38,169 nucleotides of DNA from Bacteroides sp. UBA1317 (GTDB taxonomy: Bacteria > Bacteroidota > Bacteroidia > Bacteroidales > Bacteroidaceae). The notes beneath the pieces were generated by a model, which saw only the letters and a program-made list of their open reading frames with translations, made no database searches and had not been told where the DNA came from. Below, piece after piece: positions 1 through 6,036 of the stretch. Within the stretch, counting starts at the first letter, position 1, and each line of letters begins with the position of its first letter. The stretch is taken from contig DBTL01000134.1 of assembly GCA_002307035.1 (NCBI GenBank), positions 1 to 38,169 of the forward strand, read 5' to 3'. The position numbers were made by a program, and so were the translations under genes.

Positions 1-1289
1 ATAGCTGCAGGCAAACCAAAGCCCATTGTGCCAAGACCGCCCGAAGTGACCATACTTCTTTTCTTTGTAAAGCGAAAATAGCGTGCTGCTACCATTTGGT
101 TTTGACCTACATCGGTCACAAGTACGGCTTCATTATTAGTCGCCTTAGTCACCTCGTTCACCACTTCGCCCATGGTTATCGGGCCTTCTATCGGGTTGAG
201 CTCCTTTTCTATAACCTGATTATATTCTTTTTCTTCGTGCTCCTTAAAGCTATCCCGCCATTCGCGATGCGTATTCTTCTTGAGGAGTTTTGTGATAGCA
301 GTAAGCGTTTCTTTACAATCGCCCAGCACTGCAACATCCGTCTTCACATTCTTATCTACTTCCACAGGATCAATATCAAAGTGGATAATCTTAGCTTGCT
401 TGGCATACGTTTTAAGATTGCCCGTCACACGGTCATCAAAACGCATCCCGATAGCAATCAACACATCGCATTCATTCGTCTTGATATTTGGTGCAAGATT
501 ACCATGCATACCTAGCATTCCTTTGTTGAGCGGATGTCCTGAGGCCAACGCCGAAAGCCCTAATAAAGTGCATCCGGCAGGTATATCTGCTTTTTCAAGG
601 AAATCAAGTAGTTCCTCTTGCGCTTCTCCTAACTCGACCCCTTGCCCCACAAGAGCCAATGGCTTTTTAGCCGAGTTTATAATTTCCGCAGCTTGCGCTA
701 TGGCATCCATATCCACTTCAGGGGCAGGCACATAACTACGAATATAATCTAATTTGCAAGGTATATACTCTACCTTTTCAAACTGCGCATTCTTAGCAAA
801 GTCAAGTACCACCGGTCCCGGTCTTCCGCTACGAGCAATGTAAAAGGCACGGGCTACCGCCCAAGGAATATCTTCGGCGCGACGTATCTGATAACTCCAC
901 TTTGTGATAGGTTGAGTGATACTCACTAAGTCTATTTCCTGAAAGGCATCGCTACCAAGCAAAGAGGCCACTACCTGTCCGGCGATAACAACCATGGGGG
1001 TACTATCCAATATAGCGTCTCCGATTCCGGTTACTGCATTCGTTGCTCCCGGCCCGCTGGTTACCAAACAAACGCCCACTTCTCCCGATACTCTGGCATA
1101 TCCTTGTGCGGCATGCGTAGCACCTTGTTCATGACGAACAAGCACATGATTCAGTTTCTCTTTATAATCGTATAAACAATCGTAAACTGGCATAATAGCT
1201 CCACCAGGATAGCCAAAAACAGTTTTTACTCCTTCGTGAATCAACGAGCGAATTAATGCTTCCGATCCGGTTATGAGTTGTTTTTCCAT
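1..1289 (-). CDS. ilvB: Acetolactate synthase large subunit (partial, C-terminus outside window)
   Basis: This is the catalytic subunit of acetohydroxyacid synthase, which uses thiamine diphosphate to condense pyruvate with pyruvate or 2-oxobutyrate in the first common step of Val/Leu/Ile synthesis. Reading minus-strand from the ATG at 1289 gives MEKQLITGSEALIRSLIHEG, then GYPGGAIMPVYD, then the TPP-activating glutamate in RHEQGATHAAQGYAR, then TSGPGATNAVTGIGDA. The central domain has GMLGMHG and GMRFDDRVTG, and the last visible residues (SGGLGTMGFGLPAA) enter the C-terminal pyrophosphate-binding domain. About 429 codons are visible of a usual ~560, and the window edge cuts the rest. It follows ilvD by 33 nt on the same strand, so it should share the ilvD promoter and attenuator. 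The family is clear; only the symbol (ilvB versus ilvG or ilvI) is conventional. Confidence 0.95.
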   Translation of the reverse strand, partial: MEKQLITGSEALIRSLIHEGVKTVFGYPGGAIMPVYDCLYDYKEKLNHVLVRHEQGATHAAQGYARVSGEVGVCLVTSGPGATNAVTGIGDAILDSTPMVVIAGQVVASLLGSDAFQEIDLVSITQPITKWSYQIRRAEDIPWAVARAFYIARSGRPGPVVLDFAKNAQFEKVEYIPCKLDYIRSYVPAPEVDMDAIAQAAEIINSAKKPLALVGQGVELGEAQEELLDFLEKADIPAGCTLLGLSALASGHPLNKGMLGMHGNLAPNIKTNECDVLIAIGMRFDDRVTGNLKTYAKQAKIIHFDIDPVEVDKNVKTDVAVLGDCKETLTAITKLLKKNTHREWRDSFKEHEEKEYNQVIEKELNPIEGPITMGEVVNEVTKATNNEAVLVTDVGQNQMVAARYFRFTKKRSMVTSGGLGTMGFGLPAA

Positions 1290-1322
1290 TGTCTTATGTA
1301 TTTCTTTTGTTCGTACTATATG

Positions 1323-3125
1323 TTAATCAATCAAGCGAACCGCCCCCTTATCAGCAGAACTAACCATACTTGCATAAGCCTTCAAGCTCTTGGGTACATT
1401 TCGTTCACGGGTGACGGGTGTCATTGGGCGTGCAGCCAGTTCTTCATCCGTCAGCTTCACATTGATTGTTCTCTCGGGTATATTGATTTCAATAATATCT
1501 CCATTTTGAATTTTACCGATGTTTCCTCCGGCTGCTGCCTCTGGAGAAACATGACCAATACTCAGTCCGGATGTCCCTCCACTAAAACGTCCATCAGTGA
1601 TAAGCGCACATTCCTTGCCTAAATGGCGGGACTTAATATAAGAGGTGGGATAAAGCATTTCTTGCATACCCGGTCCTCCCTTAGGTCCTTCGTGAGTGAT
1701 GACGACCACATCTCCACTGACGACCTTTCCTCCCAAAATTCCCTCACAAGCAGCATCTTGTGAATCGAAAACTTTAGCCGGACCGGTAAATCGCCAGATG
1801 CTTTCGTCTACACCCGCTGTCTTCACCACACATCCATCTTGAGCGATATTTCCTTTCAGTATAGCCAGTCCACCATCTTTAGAATAAGCATGTTCCACAT
1901 CGCGAATGCAACCTGTAGCTCTGTCAGTATCTAACTCTTTATAATAAACATCTTGCGAGCCAAGCACCAGATTAAATCTGCCTGCCGCCGCACTCTTATA
2001 TTTCTTTATAGCCTCATCGGATACATTCGGACTGGTAATGCTATATTTATCAATCGCTTCAGCCAGCGTCATACCATCTATACGATTCACATTCGTTTCA
2101 ATGAATCCGCCCTTAGCCAGTTCACTCATAATAGCCATAATACCTCCGGCACGATTAACGTCCTGAATATGATATTTCTGAGTATTTGGGGCCACTTTGC
2201 ACAAGCATGGACTTTTGCGTGAAAGCATATCAATGTCATCCATCGTAAAGTCAACCTCACCTTCGTGAGCTATCGCCAGTAAATGGAGTACTGTATTTGT
2301 TGAACCTCCCATGGCAATATCCAGCGTCATTGCATTCAAGAAAGAGGCACGAGTAGCAATACTTCTGGGTAATACCCTTTCATCGCCTTCATCATAATAT
2401 TTCAACGTATTTTCTACAATCAGCTTCGCAGCATCTTTAAACAACTGCGCCCTATTGGCATGCGTAGCCACAATGGTTCCGTTACCCGGAAGTGCCAAAC
2501 CAATTGCTTCGTTGAGGCAGTTCATCGAATTGGCAGTGAACATTCCCGAGCAGCAACCACACGTTGGGCAAGCACTTTGTTCAATCTTTGCCACTTCAGC
2601 ATCGCTCACATTTTCGTCGGCCGACTTAACCATGGCATCAACCAAATCAAGATGCTGTCCGTCAAGCTCTCCGGCCTCCATCGGTCCACCAGAAACAAAA
2701 ACCGTTGGTATATTCAGCCTCATGGCAGCCATTAACATTCCGGGAGTAATCTTATCACAATTGCTGATGCACACCATGGCATCAGCTTTGTGACCGTTCA
2801 CCATATACTCCACACTATCAGCAATGATATCTCTCGAAGGAAGAGAATAAAGCATACCGTCGTGCCCCATGGCAATGCCATCATCAATAGCAATCGTATT
2901 AAATTCAGCAGCAAAACAGCCTAGTTTTTCAATTTCGGCTTTCACCTGCTGTCCGATATCATGCAAATGCACATGACCCGGCACAAATTGCGTAAATGAA
3001 TTGACTATAGCGATAATTGGTTTTCCCAATTGTTCTTTCTTCATACCGTTGGCTGCCCATAATGCCCGGGCACCCGCCATGCGGCGACCTTGCGTACTAA
3101 ACGAACTGCGTAATTGCTTTTTCAT
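1323..3125 (-). CDS. ilvD: Dihydroxy-acid dehydratase
   Basis: IlvD dehydrates 2,3-dihydroxy-3-methylbutanoate and its methylpentanoate homologue to the 2-oxo acids, the third step of Val/Ile synthesis, using an Fe-S cluster in the cytoplasm. With the start at 3125 the protein is 600 aa and begins MKKQLRSSFSTQGRRMAGAR. Cluster and Mg site motifs are visible: CISNCDKITPGM (Cys119, Cys123, Lys125) and SACPTCGCCSGMFTANSMN at about 188-206. The C-terminal half has DGRFSGGTSGLSIGHVSPEA. An in-frame ATG at 3185 would add 20 residues, but it lies inside the leader terminator hairpin and adds no family-like sequence, so I reject it. The gene is first in an ilvD-ilvB operon and is probably controlled by attenuation in its 5' leader. 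Confidence in family and start is high. Confidence 0.97.
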   Translation of the reverse strand: MKKQLRSSFSTQGRRMAGARALWAANGMKKEQLGKPIIAIVNSFTQFVPGHVHLHDIGQQVKAEIEKLGCFAAEFNTIAIDDGIAMGHDGMLYSLPSRDIIADSVEYMVNGHKADAMVCISNCDKITPGMLMAAMRLNIPTVFVSGGPMEAGELDGQHLDLVDAMVKSADENVSDAEVAKIEQSACPTCGCCSGMFTANSMNCLNEAIGLALPGNGTIVATHANRAQLFKDAAKLIVENTLKYYDEGDERVLPRSIATRASFLNAMTLDIAMGGSTNTVLHLLAIAHEGEVDFTMDDIDMLSRKSPCLCKVAPNTQKYHIQDVNRAGGIMAIMSELAKGGFIETNVNRIDGMTLAEAIDKYSITSPNVSDEAIKKYKSAAAGRFNLVLGSQDVYYKELDTDRATGCIRDVEHAYSKDGGLAILKGNIAQDGCVVKTAGVDESIWRFTGPAKVFDSQDAACEGILGGKVVSGDVVVITHEGPKGGPGMQEMLYPTSYIKSRHLGKECALITDGRFSGGTSGLSIGHVSPEAAAGGNIGKIQNGDIIEINIPERTINVKLTDEELAARPMTPVTRERNVPKSLKAYASMVSSADKGAVRLID

Positions 3126-3150
3126 TGTTTTTATTCCTTTAGTTATAATT

Positions 3151-3181
3151 AAAAAGCCTCTCTCACACAGTGAGAAAGGCT
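3151..3181 (-). terminator. Leader terminator (attenuator) of ilvD
   Basis: On the minus strand, 3181-3170 pairs with 3166-3155 as a 12-bp stem with one A/C mismatch and a 3-nt loop, followed by a run of T on the transcript side (3154-3151). It sits 26 nt before the ilvD start and after a branched-chain leader peptide, so it is an intrinsic terminator inside the leader, not at the end of a gene. Confidence 0.85.
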
Positions 3182-3218
3182 CCAATTAATATCTCTATTG
3201 TACGAATATACATACACA

Positions 3219-3230
3219 AACCTTCCTCAC
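3219..3230 (-). promoter_or_regulatory. Predicted antiterminator arm of the ilv leader
   Basis: The minus-strand segment GTGAGGAAGGTT (3230-3219) can pair with all 12 nt of the terminator's 5' arm (AGCCTTTCTCAC, 3181-3170), with 10 Watson-Crick and two G-T/U pairs. It overlaps the leader-peptide stop codon (3229-3227). A ribosome that reaches the stop would mask this arm and let the terminator form, while one stalled earlier on Leu/Ile/Val codons would leave it free. The pairing is seen in the sequence; the mechanism is inferred from known amino-acid attenuators. Confidence 0.75.
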
Positions 3231-3301
3231 GCTCTTGATGGGACCACCACGACGCTAATAATATTCAGCAGAGACAGGTTTATAGATGTATTTCTATTCA
3301 T
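3227..3301 (-). CDS. ilv operon leader peptide (24 aa)
   Basis: A short minus-strand reading frame, ATG at 3301 and TGA at 3229-3227, encodes 24 residues. Its core NLSLLNIISVVVV holds three Leu, two Ile and four Val in thirteen codons, with one more Ile (ATA) just before. The frame starts about 30 nt after a good Bacteroidetes promoter and ends where the antiterminator begins, which is the layout of leader peptides such as IlvL in enterobacteria. Its product need not have a function: translation itself should report charged tRNA-Leu, -Ile and -Val levels. No Shine-Dalgarno is visible, which is usual in this phylum. Confidence is high because composition, position and the downstream alternative hairpins all agree. 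Confidence 0.85.
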   Translation of the reverse strand: MNRNTSINLSLLNIISVVVVPSRA

Positions 3302-3332
3302 AATTCAACGCTTATTTTTCTAAATCGTGCTG

Positions 3333-3363
3333 CAAAGGTAACGGCTTTTTCATTATCTCCAAA
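3333..3363 (-). promoter_or_regulatory. Promoter of the ilv leader and ilvDB
   Basis: The minus strand carries TTTG at 3363-3360, a 19-nt spacer and TACCTTTG at 3340-3333, an exact match to the Bacteroides primary-sigma consensus (TTTG, 19-21 nt, TAnnTTTG). Transcription should begin near 3326, upstream of the leader peptide. Confidence 0.75.
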
Positions 3364-3556
3364 CAAATCGAAGAAAAAAAACGTTCATTAATAAATAATC
3401 GTAAGGAAACGAGGTCGTAAATCCCTAGTTTATCACATAATAGTTTCAAATGAAACTATTCGTAGGATAGATGAATAAATATATAATAGAACAAAGAAAG
3501 AGCTTAATAATCTGAAATTAAAGCTCTTATATTCTAAGTGAGAATTAAATTATTTA

Positions 3557-3582
3557 TATCTTTGCAGCCCGTATAATACGGG
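3557..3582 (+). promoter_or_regulatory. slyD promoter -7 box and overlapping palindromes
   Basis: TATCTTTG at 3557-3564 matches the Bacteroides -7 element; the -33 element is weak. The predicted start region contains CCCGTA-TAA-TACGGG (3568-3582), overlapped by a second inverted repeat ATAATAC/GTATTAT (3573-3579 and 3582-3588). These could be an operator or a hairpin at the 5' end of the transcript. Confidence 0.55.
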
Positions 3583-3611
3583 TATTATTAACTACATATT
3601 AAAAACAAGAA

Positions 3612-4247
3612 ATGGAAACGGTAGCAAACAAGTATATCACTGTAGCATATGAGTTGTACGTTACAGAAGATGGAGAAAGAGACCTGGTAGAAAAAGCAAC
3701 AGCCGAACGCCCATTCCAGTTTATTACGGGATTGGGAACTACATTGGAAGCTTTCGAAGATCAAATTAGAGACCTCGCCGTAGGAGAGAAATTCGAGTTC
3801 ACCATTCCTTTCGCAGAAGGTTACGGCGAATATGACGAAGAGCATGTACTTGATCTACCAAGACAAATCTTTGAAATAGACGGTCATTTCGATTCTGAGA
3901 GAATTTATGAAGGAAACGTAGTTCCTTTGATGGATTCTGAAGGTCACCGTATAAACGGAACTGTTGTGGAAGTGAAAGACGACACTGTAGTGATGGACAT
4001 GAATCATCCCTTGGCCGGAGACGATTTGACCTTTATTGGTGAAGTAATTGAAAACCGTGCAGCAACCAATGCCGAAATTGAAGGTATGGTTAACATGATG
4101 AGCGGTGAAGGCGGTGGATGCAGCTGCGGTAGTGATGGTTGTGGCAGCGATAGCTGTGGCGACGGAGGATGCGGCTGTGGTAGCGGTGAGAAAGAGAAAG
4201 AAGAAGCTTGTGGTTGTGGTGGAAATTGCGGATGCGGTGGACACTAA
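3612..4247 (+). CDS. slyD: SlyD-type FKBP peptidyl-prolyl isomerase with Cys-rich metal-binding tail
   Basis: This 211-aa cytoplasmic protein should act as a prolyl isomerase and chaperone. Residues about 1-70 and 120-160 form the FKBP domain (LVEKATAERPFQFITGLG, GEKFEFTIPFAEGYGEYDEE) and residues about 70-120 form the inserted-in-flap domain (NVVPLMDSEGHRINGTVVEV, MDMNHPLAGDDLTF). The last ~45 residues are a Gly/Cys tail with ten Cys in CxC, GCG and NCGCGG patterns, ending in His. E. coli SlyD has a His/Cys-rich tail that binds nickel; here the tail is Cys-dominated, so a softer metal such as Zn, Cu or Cd is possible. The gene stands alone, with its own promoter and a strong terminator. Confidence is high for the family and low for the metal. 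Confidence 0.93.
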   Translation: METVANKYITVAYELYVTEDGERDLVEKATAERPFQFITGLGTTLEAFEDQIRDLAVGEKFEFTIPFAEGYGEYDEEHVLDLPRQIFEIDGHFDSERIYEGNVVPLMDSEGHRINGTVVEVKDDTVVMDMNHPLAGDDLTFIGEVIENRAATNAEIEGMVNMMSGEGGGCSCGSDGCGSDSCGDGGCGCGSGEKEKEEACGCGGNCGCGGH

Positions 4248-4272
4248 ACGCTTTACATTATAATATAAAGAA

Positions 4273-4306
4273 AATGCAGCAATGAGATATTTGCTGCATT
4301 TTTTTT
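4273..4306 (+). terminator. slyD rho-independent terminator
   Basis: AATGCAGCAA (4273-4282) pairs perfectly with TTGCTGCATT (4291-4300) across an 8-nt loop and runs into eight T (4299-4306). It lies 25 nt after the slyD stop. Confidence 0.9.
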
Positions 4307-4385
4307 GTATCTCAATGACCTACCTCTGATTATTTCTAAATTATATACAAATAAGCGTATAAAAAGAGAAGATATAATTTCAGCA

Positions 4386-4451
4386 TGTTGAATGTCCGAG
4401 ATCAGCGTGTTGAAAACGTACATTCAACACGCTGATCTCGGACATTCAACA
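4386..4451. repeat. Perfect 29-bp inverted repeat, 8-nt loop
   Basis: Arms 4386-4414 and 4423-4451 are exact reverse complements around AACGTACA. The arms begin TGTTGAATGTCC and end GCGTGTTGAA. ACATTCAACA occurs twice (4420-4429 and 4442-4451), so the first ten bases of the left arm can form either the long hairpin or a shorter one. It is not followed by a T run and lies beyond the slyD terminator, so it is not needed to end slyD. With the hairpin at 4453-4480 it fills most of the 308-nt gap 4248-4555. Confidence 0.85.
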
Positions 4452-4452
4452 A

Positions 4453-4480
4453 ACCCCTCTCACAAAGCCTGTAGAGGGGT
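4453..4480 (-). terminator. Probable terminator of the cysteine desulfidase gene
   Basis: ACCCCTCT (4453-4460) pairs with AGAGGGGT (4473-4480), loop 12 nt. On the minus strand it is followed by a short T-containing stretch. It lies about 75 nt after the stop of the minus-strand gene ending at 4556. Confidence 0.5.
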
Positions 4481-4555
4481 CTCTTAAAAGTCAACAAAAA
4501 ATCGTCTATAAGCCCTTTTTTAGCGAAGAATAACGCACCAATTTCAGAAACTGAA

Positions 4556-5839
4556 TTAGCTTTTATGCGTCATAATATCAAGAACTAGTTTGTCGGTCTC
4601 ATTCATTCCCTGAGAACCGATAAGGGTCAGATTACGAATACTACGATCTACATCCTGGTCGATAATACCTTCTACTGAGGTCACACATTTATTTTCCATC
4701 GCCATCATAGCAGAAAGTACCGCAGTAGAAACACCACTAGCCACTTTCAGAGCGCAACTAGGCTTAGCTCCATCGCAAATCATACCTGTAAGATTGGCTA
4801 TCATGTTCTGTACCGAAAAAGCAACTTGACGGAAATCCCCTCCCATCAACCAAGTGATGCCACAACTTGAACCGGTAGCCGCTACCACACAACCACACAA
4901 AGCAGAAAGTCGTCCAAGGCTTTGCTTGATATAGATCACCGTAAGATGGCTCATCATCAATGCACGAATCAACTCTTCTTCTGATTTATTGTTTTCTTCA
5001 GCATAGATAACCACCGGAAGTGTGGCTGATATACCTTGATTACCACTACCAGAGTTACTCATGACAGGAACCATCGCACCTCCCATACGGGCATCACAAG
5101 CACCGGAAGTATAAGAGAGGATGTGAGACAGTGTTCCATCGCCTAGCATCTGCCGTTCTTTATTGCCTCGAAGCATTCTACCCAGTGAGTGACCATAATT
5201 TCCTTTGAAAGAGCTCTCAGCCGCTGCTTTATTCAGGCGGGCAGTCTGAAGAATGAAACGTATCTCATCTATCGGAGCTGTCACTGCAAAATCATAAACC
5301 TTGAGAAGAGTAAGATTCAAAGAAGCTTCTTCATCAGCTTCATCTCCGGCAGATTGCTTATTGAGCAAGACTTCTTCACCACGAGAAACAAATATAAAAG
5401 AGGTGTGTCCTCCGGATATCACCGCTCTTGCACTCTCTCCGGCAGCTTCACAAATTGCTTCAATGTACAGCTTCTCGGTAATATCTTCTTTCAGTGAAAT
5501 ATGGATCCGCTTTTCATCAATGAACCGCTTACCTTCTTCTACAGCCTCAGGACTACTATCCCTCAATACCTCCAGTTGATATTCCGATTTTCCAATCAAT
5601 GCGCCCAAAGCAACAGCGATAGGCAGGCCAATCATACCTGTTCCGGGTATCCCCACTCCCATAGCGTTCTTCAGAATATTAGCACTTAAAACAACGGTTA
5701 TCTTTTCAGGTCTACAGCCCAGCGTTTCTGCAGCCTTAGCCACGCACAAAGCCACAGCAATAGGTTCTGTACACCCAATGGCCGGAACAACTTCCAACTT
5801 TACTAGGTCTATTATCTTTTCTCTTTCCTCTTGTGTCAT
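4556..5839 (-). CDS. UPF0597 L-cysteine desulfidase-like protein (CyuA/YhaM family)
   Basis: The 427-aa protein matches the UPF0597/serine dehydratase alpha-chain-like family. Characterised members (E. coli YhaM/CyuA and archaeal CdsB) degrade L-cysteine to pyruvate, ammonia and sulfide with an oxygen-sensitive Fe-S cluster. Visible family motifs are VVPAIGCTEPIAVALCVAKAA at about 13-33, GVGIPGTGM at about 62-70, SGGHTSFIF, SNSGSGNQGI in the middle, and conserved cysteines in LSALCGCVVAATGSSCGITW and MICDGAKPSCALKVASG. Length is normal for the family. It is transcribed alone: its promoter lies just upstream and the GH31 gene behind it is separated by ~200 nt. The activity is inferred from the family; some members could act on other small amino acids. 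Confidence 0.85.
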   Translation of the reverse strand: MTQEEREKIIDLVKLEVVPAIGCTEPIAVALCVAKAAETLGCRPEKITVVLSANILKNAMGVGIPGTGMIGLPIAVALGALIGKSEYQLEVLRDSSPEAVEEGKRFIDEKRIHISLKEDITEKLYIEAICEAAGESARAVISGGHTSFIFVSRGEEVLLNKQSAGDEADEEASLNLTLLKVYDFAVTAPIDEIRFILQTARLNKAAAESSFKGNYGHSLGRMLRGNKERQMLGDGTLSHILSYTSGACDARMGGAMVPVMSNSGSGNQGISATLPVVIYAEENNKSEEELIRALMMSHLTVIYIKQSLGRLSALCGCVVAATGSSCGITWLMGGDFRQVAFSVQNMIANLTGMICDGAKPSCALKVASGVSTAVLSAMMAMENKCVTSVEGIIDQDVDRSIRNLTLIGSQGMNETDKLVLDIMTHKS

Positions 5840-5861
5840 TTGGATATTGGTCTATTTCTTG

Positions 5862-5893
5862 CAAAAATAGATAATATAGTCTATCTGCACAAA
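5862..5893 (-). promoter_or_regulatory. Promoter of the cysteine desulfidase gene
   Basis: The minus strand reads TTTG (5893-5890), a 20-nt spacer and TATTTTTG (5869-5862), an exact Bacteroides-type promoter 23 nt before the ATG at 5839. Confidence 0.65.
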
Positions 5894-5918
5894 AAACTAC
5901 CTGATAATAAATAAGATA

Positions 5919-5951
5919 CGGCCCAGATTTCTTTCACAGGAACCTGAGCCG
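5919..5951 (-). terminator. Possible terminator downstream of the GH31 gene
   Basis: On the minus strand CGGCTCAG (5951-5944) can pair with CTGGGCCG (5926-5919), with one G-U pair, followed by the AT-rich TATCTTATTTATT. It lies ~85 nt past the GH31 stop. There is no clean T run. Confidence 0.4.
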
Positions 5952-6036
5952 CAACAAACCAATTAACCTAAATACTCAAACGATCTGTAATGAAAAAAAT
6001 GATTCTAAGCTGTTAATTCAATTCTTGTTCATCTAT

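Noticed and set aside
3126..3185. Longer ilvD start at 3185
   Set aside because: It begins within the leader terminator hairpin and adds 20 residues without family similarity. The ATG at 3125 gives the standard N-terminus.
3855..4244. Antisense frame inside slyD
   Set aside because: It is a Thr/Ala/Ser-rich shadow of the Gly/Cys-rich tail and has no promoter or homology.
4386..4451. CRISPR repeat
   Set aside because: It is a single palindrome with no regularly spaced copies; no CRISPR array or cas gene is in the window.
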